Shown here piece after piece: positions 30,652-38,518 of a stretch of DNA of 38,518 nt. A model generated the notes under the pieces. The model searched no databases, had not been told where the DNA came from, and saw nothing but the letters and a program-made list of their open reading frames with translations. Positions within the stretch are counted from its first letter, which is position 1. Each line of letters begins with the position of its first letter. The translations under genes were made by a program, and so were the position numbers. This DNA comes from a virus: the IMG/VR virus record IMGVR_UViG_3300008470_000198, positions 1 to 38,518 of that record; one strand, 5' to 3'.

Positions 30652-33600
30652 TTATCGTGGACAAATTTCCGGAGTCCTCCATCCGTCATCAAAACCATCT
30701 TGGCATATATAAACATAAGTAACAGCACTTCCATTTAATATCGCAATAGTCGCTGTTTGACTTCTATAAATTATATTCGGTTTAACACTAATTGTACATA
30801 ATGATTGGTCAACACCACTAGGTGTAACACTACTAACTATATCATGTGGATCAAAATAAACATGTGCATTCCATACACCACCCGATGATACTAATACACT
30901 CGAATTACCACCACTAGATGTCTTCACGATACTATTAGGTACGGCTGACACATAATTTGACCCATAACTTGGAGTTGGAGTTGGAGTTGGAGTTGGCGAA
31001 GCCCATGGGTTAGATGTTCCAGGTGACGGTGGCGGCACATATGTCGCCGCAGGTGTTGCAGACGGTAGAGGAGTCGCATTATAACTCGGACATGTAGTTT
31101 GTTCATTTGTACCAAAAGCTCCCTTAGGTCCAAAGTATTTGATTAAAATATCTAACGCCGATTTCTCAGGTCTTAATCCAAAATAAAATAAGAATGGTGT
31201 TGATAGTACTTGTTTGTTACCAGTATAATTCTGTACCGTTTGTGGTATGAATATTTCTTCATGACCTTGATAATATCCACCATCTTGTTGTATCCATGTA
31301 CTATTAACAACTACCCATATATTACCCGCTCTTGGGTCTTTAATAGAACCACTAACTACTTGTAACCATAATTCACCTTCAATATACCCATTAAGTTGAG
31401 CACCATTTGGTTGTTGATCCGCTGGGGCTAAATAACTTATTGTGTCAAATCTTTCCATTGAGTCTTCATAGTCACCATGGTACCAGAAAATATTGTGGTC
31501 AATTGTCATAGGTCTTAATAGGTATTCTTCTTCCCCGTTAGCCATCACATAATTTGTGGTTGTCCCAGTTGTGTTTTCTAACGAATATAATCGTTGTAAT
31601 TTCATATTTCCAATTTTGGATTTATCCCAAAATTGATCATCAGATACACCACTACCATAATCACCGAACCCAGTTCCTTTTTTATCCCATAAATAAAACG
31701 GTACTTTTTGACTATAATCACCAAGTCGGTTATTTAAACAACTTCTAATAAATGCCCCATTAATATCAAATTTAAAATCTATTGGCACAGGGCCAAAAAG
31801 ACTACCATCTTTAAAATATGTTGACCATCGATCATCTTCAGGGTCCATTAATTCCCCGTTAAACATAAAATAATGGGGAGTATCTAAATCAAATTCTTCG
31901 ATTCCTGCTTCACAATTTATTGACATTAACTGTGTAATATCACCGTCAAACACTTTTATTCTCGACCCTAAATTTGAACCACTAAAAAAGTCATCGACAT
32001 TAAATTTACCATCATTAATATCTAATCGATAGTTTATTGCGTATTCAACAACATTAGCAGGGTCTTGATATGATGTATTTGTGATATCCCTAACGACAGA
32101 ACAATAAGGGTCGACTCGTGTGTCTGTACATATGTCAGATAAGAATTCATCTCTCACACCTATATCATAAAATGTTGTTGGGTGTAATAATTCTCTATCT
32201 GGTAAAAAGTTCTGACCTATAAATTCTTCATTATAATATGGAGTACTTCGATAATAAAATTCTTTATCTAAGACATTATAAAATATCATTTCTCGTGGGT
32301 ATTTAGTACCTCTTTGGTTTAAGTCAAAGATTTCTTCATTATCCCATCTTACCCGTTTATCAAACTTAAAAAAGTATAGTAAACCATGCAACCAATTATC
32401 AATGAATGAATAATTCACCACACCACCACAGAACGTTAAACCAATCCTTTTTCTTCTATACCATTCATGTAACGCTGACGTATTATGACTCTTGCCACCA
32501 ATAACAGGGATAATCGTAAATACACCATCTCTAAATTCACTAAAACCTGATTTAGACTTTCTATCATATGTCTGAACACCTATTTTAGGCATATCTATTT
32601 TATATGGTAGTCTTTTGGTATCTGTCCCTGCGATGACACTCGATAATAAATTCCCATATGGCTCATCTGGTAAAGTAACATTTTTCGGATATTCACGATA
32701 TCCCATAGCGGTTAAATCATATGAAGTCTGGCTTTCAATAGAACCAGCGGAACCTTGTGGGTCGAATGGTAATGTGTAGATACCATATGTAGTTCCCGAT
32801 GACCATATATAAGCTGGGGTTATATCTTCATTGTATAATTTATCATATTTTTCACAACCTGTTTCAATATCTATTGTATTTCCTGAGAATGGTTCTTCGA
32901 ATTTTTCTTGTGATCGATCATAGATTCTTAAAACGGCATAAAATTTCCCAGGATTTGCAGTTAACCAAGCTTGAGCTTCTATTAGATTTACTAAATCAAG
33001 ACCAGTATATTCAATCCATTTGGAAATTGGTATATCTACATACGTATGTGTACCATTATCCGTAAGAGTGATGTCTCCAGTTTCACCACCATTACTAAAC
33101 CAAAGTAAAGATTCTGCAAAACTTTGTGTACCACCCGTAATACTAAATTCATCATTGTAATCACTACGATATGAGAACATTTCAGCGACAAACCTTTCAT
33201 CTCTTGGTGATGGTGGGCCCAGCGGTATTGTTTGATTATCAAGAGTATCTAATTCAGCATAGGTAGGTGAGGTTGTCCCAGAGCAGAATTCAGAAGGGTC
33301 TTTAGCAAATTCACCCGGGAAAATACCATTAGTTTCATCATCCACTTGGGATAATATACTAGTTTGTGTTATCCCACTCAAATAATATGAAGTGCTAGCT
33401 GAATTTAATGTTTGTAATCTAACTTTGGTTGGTAAAATCCCCCACACCACAGTTGATACTACTTCCATTTGTAATTCACCTACTCTACAATATTGGTCGG
33501 CGAACGAGGAATCTGTTACATAAGCTTCATCATCACCTGTACACTCTTCACAGTCAGGATAAATTGTTAATGGTAATATCTTTGTGAACTTATCTTGAGT

Positions 33601-35349
33601 ACTATAAGCCATTGCCATGAATTTCTGTCCTAACTTACCGAATATTCTACCTGCTAACGGTATACGAATATTCCATAGACCTCTACCAATACTCCATAAG
33701 AATCTCCCTAATATCTCAGCGAATTTCAATATAATTATTGCAAAAATATATTGAAGGAATAATAATATTTGTGAAATTAATATCGAAAATTTTGTTCGGT
33801 TTTTAAACCCGAAATTTGTTGGTATATAACTCGTACTACTTGAACAATCATCATCCGTATTTGGACGAATTTGTTTTAACCCTAAAAACGCATCACGTCT
33901 TCCTGATTCATAATGCGTACCTTGGAATGATGATACTGTATAAACTTTTCCATAAATAAATTTATAGAAATAATCTTCAGGTATGTTATCATTATTAGTT
34001 CCAAGTATTAAATCTTTTTTATGGTCTTTAACAGTTTGGTTATAACCTGATGTATCTAATGTGATGTCTTCAGGTGAAATCACAGTTAAATAATCTTCAA
34101 AATTATCAGAGAAGACATATGATGAAAGCATTGCTTCTGAATACTCCCTTTTTTTGTTTTGACCGTTATTATCTACATTAAACTCCCTAATATTAGGGAC
34201 TAAGTAATTTGCTACCGATTTTTTTGGATTATTAAAATCTAAACTAAACTTAAATCTAGCGACGGCTGTTGTTGGAATCCCTTTATTAGGGTCATTTGTT
34301 ATTTCTTCTTCACCAAAAACATTTGTATACACATAATCTAAATTCATTGGTAGAACTGCCATAGCGACCCCATCCTCATCAATAACTTCACTAATATTAA
34401 ATGTTTCTAATTCCGGGTATCGTGTAGTTCCATCAGAACCCAATACTGTATTTCCTGTTTGTCGAATACACTCGATTTTCCCTGTTGATGTTTGTAAATT
34501 ACATTTGTATCCTGTATTTCTTCTTATTTTACCGTTTCTTTTAACAGCGTCACTATCGTCATCAGTTACCGCAGATGCTAAAATTAACGAAATTGGTTCA
34601 ATTTTAATTCCTTTATCTAATAAATCAAAATCTGTTCGAGTAATCCCTATTTCACATAGTTCTTCATCACCCCATAACGGATAAACTTCAACACTTCTAT
34701 CAAATGTAACAATTTGAGGTAATCCTGCGATATCGTTACTTGATTTAAACTTATAAAATCGTTCAAAATCATCGACCCCAGCACCTTTTTTAATGAAATC
34801 ATATGGTCTTAATGAAAAACACCCAATATCAGATAAATCAATATCAATATGTAATGTTTGAATACCAATCGGTACACCCCAAATCATAAAATCTCCAGAT
34901 GAATTAGTTTTAACCGTATATTTGTAATAATTCTCAAATACTTCTAAAACTTCTTCCCTTGTTAAAATATCTTGTTGGCCAGGAAATGTCCCTGTTGCCG
35001 CATGACCTCTATGTTGTTGTCTTTCAGGTAATAAATTATATTTATATCCTGCTTCACTAACATCATTTATTTCTTTATATGGATATAGTGCGGAAATTAC
35101 TGGATCGTCAGTATCTTCGTCAGATTGTGGTATGAATATCGAAACCTTTGCGTTTGGTACTCCGAAACCGCTATTAGCTGATACACGACCAACAACGACA
35201 CCGTATTCCGCGCAATTACTTGACGCGTAAATGTCTTTTTGTGAGAATTTTAATGAAAGAATTTCCATTATATCGAAATTCTGATTAATCTCAACATTTA
35301 CTCTCTGGTCTCTCCCAATATTTGTGTTTATTCTATGTTTTTGTATCAT
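30652..35349 (-). CDS. Giant baseplate wedge-like protein with CarboxypepD_reg-like and BACON-like domains, 1565 aa
   Basis: It lies directly after the gp6-like gene, the place of gp7 in T4 (1032 residues), so a wedge role is likely. Residues about 45-170 resemble a carboxypeptidase regulatory-like beta domain (VVVGRVSANSGFGVPNAKVS, then SSGDFMIWGVPIGIQTLHID). Residues about 521-575 form an unusual hydrophobic, amphipathic stretch (LISQILLFLQYIFAIIILKF). Residues 599-603 hold CEEC. Residues about 1419-1463 are a Pro/Thr linker ([14 protein letters not shown]), followed by a BACON-like end (GGVWNAHVYFDPHD ... TATIAILNGS ... YVYICQDG). The protein combines a structural scaffold with a glycan-binding-type tail domain. 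A TATTTAT element lies 5 nt before the ATG. Confidence 0.7.
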   Translation of the reverse strand: MIQKHRINTNIGRDQRVNVEINQNFDIMEILSLKFSQKDIYASSNCAEYGVVVGRVSANSGFGVPNAKVSIFIPQSDEDTDDPVISALYPYKEINDVSEAGYKYNLLPERQQHRGHAATGTFPGQQDILTREEVLEVFENYYKYTVKTNSSGDFMIWGVPIGIQTLHIDIDLSDIGCFSLRPYDFIKKGAGVDDFERFYKFKSSNDIAGLPQIVTFDRSVEVYPLWGDEELCEIGITRTDFDLLDKGIKIEPISLILASAVTDDDSDAVKRNGKIRRNTGYKCNLQTSTGKIECIRQTGNTVLGSDGTTRYPELETFNISEVIDEDGVAMAVLPMNLDYVYTNVFGEEEITNDPNKGIPTTAVARFKFSLDFNNPKKSVANYLVPNIREFNVDNNGQNKKREYSEAMLSSYVFSDNFEDYLTVISPEDITLDTSGYNQTVKDHKKDLILGTNNDNIPEDYFYKFIYGKVYTVSSFQGTHYESGRRDAFLGLKQIRPNTDDDCSSSTSYIPTNFGFKNRTKFSILISQILLFLQYIFAIIILKFAEILGRFLWSIGRGLWNIRIPLAGRIFGKLGQKFMAMAYSTQDKFTKILPLTIYPDCEECTGDDEAYVTDSSFADQYCRVGELQMEVVSTVVWGILPTKVRLQTLNSASTSYYLSGITQTSILSQVDDETNGIFPGEFAKDPSEFCSGTTSPTYAELDTLDNQTIPLGPPSPRDERFVAEMFSYRSDYNDEFSITGGTQSFAESLLWFSNGGETGDITLTDNGTHTYVDIPISKWIEYTGLDLVNLIEAQAWLTANPGKFYAVLRIYDRSQEKFEEPFSGNTIDIETGCEKYDKLYNEDITPAYIWSSGTTYGIYTLPFDPQGSAGSIESQTSYDLTAMGYREYPKNVTLPDEPYGNLLSSVIAGTDTKRLPYKIDMPKIGVQTYDRKSKSGFSEFRDGVFTIIPVIGGKSHNTSALHEWYRRKRIGLTFCGGVVNYSFIDNWLHGLLYFFKFDKRVRWDNEEIFDLNQRGTKYPREMIFYNVLDKEFYYRSTPYYNEEFIGQNFLPDRELLHPTTFYDIGVRDEFLSDICTDTRVDPYCSVVRDITNTSYQDPANVVEYAINYRLDINDGKFNVDDFFSGSNLGSRIKVFDGDITQLMSINCEAGIEEFDLDTPHYFMFNGELMDPEDDRWSTYFKDGSLFGPVPIDFKFDINGAFIRSCLNNRLGDYSQKVPFYLWDKKGTGFGDYGSGVSDDQFWDKSKIGNMKLQRLYSLENTTGTTTNYVMANGEEEYLLRPMTIDHNIFWYHGDYEDSMERFDTISYLAPADQQPNGAQLNGYIEGELWLQVVSGSIKDPRAGNIWVVVNSTWIQQDGGYYQGHEEIFIPQTVQNYTGNKQVLSTPFLFYFGLRPEKSALDILIKYFGPKGAFGTNEQTTCPSYNATPLPSATPAATYVPPPSPGTSNPWASPTPTPTPTPSYGSNYVSAVPNSIVKTSSGGNSSVLVSSGGVWNAHVYFDPHDIVSSVTPSGVDQSLCTISVKPNIIYRSQTATIAILNGSAVTYVYICQDGFDDGWRTPEICPR
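30968..30999. repeat. GGAGTT microsatellite in linker of the giant baseplate gene
   Basis: On the plus strand GGAGTT repeats about five times after CTTGGAGTT, coding alternating Thr-Pro on the minus strand. Six-base unit, so expansions keep the frame. Confidence 0.7.
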
Positions 35350-35354
35350 ATTAT

Positions 35355-35361
35355 ATAAATA
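35355..35361 (-). promoter_or_regulatory. TATTTAT element 5 nt before giant baseplate gene
   Basis: The minus strand reads CTATTTATATAATATG with ATG at 35347-35349. Same motif and spacing as at 22291. Confidence 0.45.
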
Positions 35362-35372
35362 GAAACATCTCT

Positions 35373-35397
35373 GTTTTCTATAAGATACATAGAAAAC
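35373..35397. repeat. Perfect 9-bp inverted repeat between gp6-like and giant baseplate genes
   Basis: GTTTTCTAT (35373-35381) and ATAGAAAAC (35389-35397) flank a 7-base loop AAGATAC. It lies in the 51-base gap after the gp6-like stop and before the TATTTAT element. There is no U-run, so it is not a standard terminator; it could be an mRNA processing or stability hairpin. Confidence 0.55.
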
Positions 35398-35400
35398 ATT

Positions 35401-37233
35401 TTAGTATGTAGTGGAAGATAGATTTTTTGTGCGAATTTTTATATCAATATTAGGGAATCTGATTTGGAATATCTGATTCGACTTCATATAAATTGTACTA
35501 TCCGATTGACGAATTTCTTTAGTGGTGTCATCTACATAGGATTGAGCAACTTCGGCAGAGGAATAGTTACCACCTGTTTTGTTGAAGACTCGTATATCCA
35601 CAACGTTAACAACGCCACCAACATTACCAATTTCTCTGTTTAAATCACCCACTAATAATGGGTCACCCATCTTTCTTTTATTGATAGAGAAGAACTCGAT
35701 AATCGAATCAACAGTATTCTTCACAATATCAGTTGAATTTTCGTTCTTATTCACGGCCAAATCAAGTTCTAATCCCATGTCAATTACTTCACCACTTTGG
35801 ATATCTAAATAATCATTTAACATTCTATAATTTGCAAGATAATTGATTACATTATTCTTTAATGTGTTGGATACGGTATCGATTAAATTACCATATTCAT
35901 CATATGACAATAGTTTAATACGAACTTTATTATCTTCCTCCATTACATTTACTTTAGCAGGAGCTCCATATGTTGACGGCATATTCTCGATGATAGATTT
36001 GTAGTCATTTAATGTTACAGCTCTGTTTTGTGCTGAAAAGTTATAAGCAATCATGTTTCTCATCTCATCAATAGTAGGGGCATCCGCACCACCAATTGCT
36101 GGGGTGATATTAGTTACTCTCATTGATTGACTCGTTTGATTGTTTATTGACGTATTTGGGCCATTTACTACGAAATCATAAGAATCCATGGTAGTAATAA
36201 CATTAACACCGATATTAGTATCTTTTCCACCACCAATACGATACTTAACAAATAATGTAGTATTAGGTTTTGGGATTTCACCAAGAGATGTGTTATTTAG
36301 GTAAGTCGCAAGGTTCACTTGCATTGATCCTGTCATATAGTTATCTAAATTATCCATAGGATCCACATTACCTGAACCAAATGTTAATGAAAAATACCCT
36401 TCAGGTGTGTACTCACTATAAAATTTCTTACTTACTGGAACATAGTCACCTGCTTTAAAAATATCGCTATCCGACGCGCTTGTTGGGTTTTCAAGAAACA
36501 CACTATCTTCAATTAATGATTTTACTTCATACCATTTATTATCGTCTGACATAAATTCGTCAGATGTTGGGTTCGCATTATATCCTGTTCCATTTTTGTG
36601 GATAACCGATGTAACACCTAACACATTTCTTTCTGGGAGATATAAATTTAAAAATGGTTTTTGGTCAGAAGTATTAATAACTTTTCTATAAATTCGAGTA
36701 ATCCCGTTAATAACAGGTTCTCTTTTTGTTATAGTATATGATATTAATTTATTGTTCGAGTTAAAATTAGGGACTTTTAATCTATTTGATTCACCTCTAC
36801 TATTAAATGGATTTGAGAAGTCAACATCTTCAACTATTTCGAATACTTGTCCTCCACCTGAAACTTGAGAGCCAGCTTTTAAGATACCTTCATATCTTTC
36901 ATCTTCTTTATCACTATATACAGGAACATTAATACTAAAATCACATAACGCTACCGATGGTCTTGCTCCCGGGATTTTTAACCCATATGTTTTGGAAATA
37001 TGGTATAATGATTTTCTTTCTTGCGCAAAGTCCAACATTGTTTCTTGCCATACTCTATCAATATGGAAATGTAAGTTATCAGACACAGCCGCGTTTAAAT
37101 CTAATAACACCGAATATATCGACGCGTCATTAAAATTTGAGATTAGGTCTGGGTAATATTCTTTTGTTAACTTAACCAGTTCATCTCTTAAACCTGCAAA
37201 GTCTCTTACTCCGTATGATATTTGTTTTGCCAT
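35401..37233 (-). CDS. 6: Baseplate wedge protein, T4 gp6/phage J-like
   Basis: 610 residues, close to T4 gp6 (660). The N-terminus (SYGVRDFAGLRDELVKLTKE, then YYPDLISNFNDASIYSVLLD and AAVSDNLHFHIDRVWQETML) is the typical opening of gp6-like wedge proteins. The C-terminal half contains the baseplate J-like region (ITPAIGGADAPTIDEMRNMI, AVTLNDYKSIIENMPSTYGA, KVNVMEEDNKV), shared with P2 gpJ and gp6. It forms the inner ring of the baseplate that links wedges together. It is followed by a 51-base gap with a hairpin and the wedge-like giant gene, and preceded by the kinase-like gene 11 nt upstream. Confidence 0.9.
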   Translation of the reverse strand: MAKQISYGVRDFAGLRDELVKLTKEYYPDLISNFNDASIYSVLLDLNAAVSDNLHFHIDRVWQETMLDFAQERKSLYHISKTYGLKIPGARPSVALCDFSINVPVYSDKEDERYEGILKAGSQVSGGGQVFEIVEDVDFSNPFNSRGESNRLKVPNFNSNNKLISYTITKREPVINGITRIYRKVINTSDQKPFLNLYLPERNVLGVTSVIHKNGTGYNANPTSDEFMSDDNKWYEVKSLIEDSVFLENPTSASDSDIFKAGDYVPVSKKFYSEYTPEGYFSLTFGSGNVDPMDNLDNYMTGSMQVNLATYLNNTSLGEIPKPNTTLFVKYRIGGGKDTNIGVNVITTMDSYDFVVNGPNTSINNQTSQSMRVTNITPAIGGADAPTIDEMRNMIAYNFSAQNRAVTLNDYKSIIENMPSTYGAPAKVNVMEEDNKVRIKLLSYDEYGNLIDTVSNTLKNNVINYLANYRMLNDYLDIQSGEVIDMGLELDLAVNKNENSTDIVKNTVDSIIEFFSINKRKMGDPLLVGDLNREIGNVGGVVNVVDIRVFNKTGGNYSSAEVAQSYVDDTTKEIRQSDSTIYMKSNQIFQIRFPNIDIKIRTKNLSSTTY

Positions 37234-37244
37234 AATTTTATTTA

Positions 37245-37925
37245 TTAACTATAATATGATTGATATACGCTATTCGTTAGTCCGAAATCAATCAGAACTA
37301 AAGTTTCATAACCTTCTCGTTTTACTAACCCCCATGAATTTGGTTTAGTTAAATCTCCTGGCGCCGAATCTGAATTCATCATAAAATCTAATATACTCAT
37401 AACTTCCTCATTATTATCTAATTTATCTTTCAGTTCAGGGTCTTGACCGTATATAGTTCCTCTACCATTATTTTGTGAATGAAAATTACTTAAATACATA
37501 CTAAGATCATCTAAATCAACACCCCATAATCTTTTGAAGTCACTCCCCTTAGCTCTCGTTGCTAATTCCATTTCAACCCACAAATGTTTTTCTTTATCGT
37601 GATCGAAAATATTGGCTAATAAATGGTCAAAATATGAATCGTATGCCCAATCTATTTCCGCCTCATTCTGTGCCGCACCTTTTTCATTTTTAGCAAGTTT
37701 TAATACTTTATCGTTATCTACTCTATATACAACTCTTGCCGAACCTCTACCTATTGGTTTACCTAAATGTTCTTGAGCATATTTTAATTTCTTCGCATAG
37801 CTCCATAAATTTTTAAATTCATCCAAACTAAACCCAACAGGATAATCCTCATCCAATTCAAGTTCGGTAAACCCTTCGAACACATCTCGAGCCTCTACTA
37901 AATTACATAATTTAATTCTCGCCAT
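37245..37925 (-). CDS. Protein-kinase-fold protein within the baseplate operon
   Basis: 226 residues with kinase signatures in order: glycine-rich loop PIGRGSARVVY (57-67), Lys in VLKLAK (K76), an alpha-C Glu (E88 or E90), a hinge-like LWVEMELA (115-122), a catalytic-loop pattern GDLTKPN (D191, N196, spaced as in HRDLKPEN) and DFG (D213-G215) in LVLIDFGLTNS. The HR of HRD is replaced by PG and the C-lobe is very short, ending 11 residues after DFG, so there is no activation segment. It may bind or hydrolyse ATP or be an inactive structural fold. The ATG overlaps the gp25-like stop (TAATG). Small kinase-like proteins are known in other T4-like phages, but their role is unclear. Confidence 0.65.
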   Translation of the reverse strand: MARIKLCNLVEARDVFEGFTELELDEDYPVGFSLDEFKNLWSYAKKLKYAQEHLGKPIGRGSARVVYRVDNDKVLKLAKNEKGAAQNEAEIDWAYDSYFDHLLANIFDHDKEKHLWVEMELATRAKGSDFKRLWGVDLDDLSMYLSNFHSQNNGRGTIYGQDPELKDKLDNNEEVMSILDFMMNSDSAPGDLTKPNSWGLVKREGYETLVLIDFGLTNSVYQSYYS

Positions 37926-38374
37926 TATATGTTTATTATTACGAAGTCTGATGTTGAAAACGAACCGTTATTCACAGTATAATCCAACCGAACTTTAGCT
38001 GTAAATGGTTTTGCCGATGAATCTGAAACCTTGAATAGTCTCTCATCTTGTTCTTCTTGGGGTGATTGTGGTTCATCTGGATCATCTTCCGCACTTTTTA
38101 TTGTTATTGAGTTAATATCTAAATTTGGTATATATTTTTTAATTCCCTCACGTATTTCATCTTCAATTTGGTTAAAGGTTGTTAAATCATTTTGTTCGAA
38201 AATATATTCATATAATCTAGTACCAAAATCAGGTAAAAAGTATCTACTACCTTTACGTGTTAATAATAAATGTATTAAGTCAGCCCTTACTTCCTTTTCA
38301 GGTGTAGGTGTCATTTCTACATAATCACCAACAGAACTATCTCTAAATGGAAAATCTATGCCGTATGTACTCAT
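37925..38374 (-). CDS. 25: Baseplate wedge protein, gp25/GPW-like
   Basis: 149 residues from the ATG at 38372-38374 (MSTYGIDFPFRDSSVGDYVE); an ATG two codons upstream falls in the TATTTAT element. The GPW_gp25 pattern is clear: LIHLLLTRKGSRYFLPDFGT, then RLYEYIFEQN and a helix EDEIREGIKKYIPNLDI. T4 gp25 (132 residues) lies in the wedge and contacts gp6, which fits the gene order 25, kinase-like, 6. An acidic insert DDPDEPQSPQEEQDE near residue 108 is extra compared with T4. This is the first gene of the minus-strand structural block. Confidence 0.9.
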   Translation of the reverse strand: MSTYGIDFPFRDSSVGDYVEMTPTPEKEVRADLIHLLLTRKGSRYFLPDFGTRLYEYIFEQNDLTTFNQIEDEIREGIKKYIPNLDINSITIKSAEDDPDEPQSPQEEQDERLFKVSDSSAKPFTAKVRLDYTVNNGSFSTSDFVIINI

Positions 38375-38378
38375 ATTC

Positions 38379-38385
38379 ATAAATA
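38379..38385 (-). promoter_or_regulatory. TATTTAT element 4 nt before gp25-like gene
   Basis: The minus strand reads AATATTTATGAATATG with the ATG at 38372-38374. It is the best candidate for the start of the late structural transcript. Confidence 0.45.
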
Positions 38386-38401
38386 TTAAGAAATAAAAAA
38401 T

Positions 38402-38432
38402 TTGGATTTTATCTTTTTTAATATTATATTTG
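38402..38432 (+). promoter_or_regulatory. Bacteroidota-type promoter, plus strand
   Basis: TTG at 38402-38404 (in TTTG), a 20-nt spacer, and TATATTTG at 38425-38432: a full match to TTG-(17-23 nt)-TAnnTTTG. The -7 box ends 4 nt before the ATG at 38437, so the transcript would be leaderless or nearly so. It is divergent from the gp25-like gene. Confidence 0.6.
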
Positions 38433-38436
38433 TAAA

Positions 38437-38518
38437 ATGAAAAAAATTATAAAAATATTAATATTGATTATCGCCCTATTTTTAATATCGATATCAATAT
38501 ATAATTTAACATCGAATA
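38437..38518 (+). CDS. N-terminus of a membrane or secreted protein (partial)
   Basis: ATG at 38437-38439 opens a frame that runs to the window edge (27 codons). It reads MKKIIKILILIIALFLISIS followed by IYNLTSN, a signal-peptide or single membrane-anchor sequence (Lys-rich start, hydrophobic core). It is divergent from the structural block and has a strong host-type promoter immediately upstream, which suggests early expression. The remainder lies outside the window. Confidence 0.55.
   Translation, partial: MKKIIKILILIIALFLISISIYNLTSN

Noticed and set aside
1-38518. tRNA or rRNA genes
   Set aside because: No cloverleaf with a TTCGA-type arm and CCA-compatible stem was recognised in the few intergenic gaps, which are mostly below 150 bases.

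Overview
The window is part of the genome of a large, AT-rich, T4-like contractile-tailed phage (Caudoviricetes, myovirus morphology) that most likely infects a member of the Bacteroidota. Evidence for the phage assignment: T4-type baseplate genes (gp25-like, gp6-like), a gp46/gp47 (SbcC/SbcD-like) recombination pair, a gp61-like primase, a RuvC-type resolvase and a peptidoglycan amidase. Evidence for the host: the encoded sigma factor resembles Bacteroidota RpoD, BACON-like domains end two virion proteins, start sites are A/T-rich and mostly lack a Shine-Dalgarno, and Flavobacterium-type promoters (TTG, 17-23 nt, TAnnTTTG) precede the plus-strand genes. Almost all genes lie on the minus strand, tightly packed, often with stop and start overlapping as TAATG. 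No tRNA, CRISPR array or insertion sequence was seen, and no gene-free stretch exceeds 300 bases.

Layout in coordinate order: 1-492, a collagen-like (Gly-X-Y) fibre gene running off the left edge. 540-570, terminator. 569-3071, glutaredoxin, AAA+ ATPase, small unknown gene and Dam-type adenine methylase. 3124-3956, a small plus-strand module (membrane peptide and unknown protein) behind a host-type promoter. 3937-8496, small and acidic proteins, mostly unknown, including a histone H1/Hc1-like protein and a DUF5661-like protein. 8471-11841, a lysis/envelope cluster (amidase, polytopic membrane protein with long tail, two membrane-anchored coiled-coil proteins). 11854-12654, an RpoD-like sigma factor broken by one in-frame TAA. 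12730-19217, recombination and replication (SbcC/gp46, SbcD/gp47, PD-(D/E)XK nuclease, primase). 19370-20174, RuvC-like resolvase preceded by a NUMOD1-type homing-endonuclease remnant. 20216-38374, the baseplate/tail block (gp25-like, kinase-like protein, gp6-like, a 1565-residue wedge-like protein and several large structural proteins). 38437-38518, start of a divergent plus-strand gene with a host-type promoter.

Three themes stand out. First, several adjacent virion proteins carry Pro/Thr-rich tandem-repeat linkers near the C-terminus, two of them leading into BACON-like domains; together with the collagen-like fibre this suggests a virion with several glycan-facing, slippage-prone appendages. 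Second, a protein with protein-kinase signatures sits between two baseplate wedge genes. Third, at least eight genes are interrupted once each, five by a one-base frame change (mostly at homopolymers) and three by an in-frame stop. In most cases the restored frame ends exactly at the next gene's start, so the genes are real; sequencing error is the leading explanation, but an A10 tract, a codon-matched hop site in the sigma gene and a stop before a Pro/Thr tail are plausible recoding sites. A TATTTAT element 4-5 nt (up to 19 nt) before eight start codons may be the phage late promoter or a translation signal.
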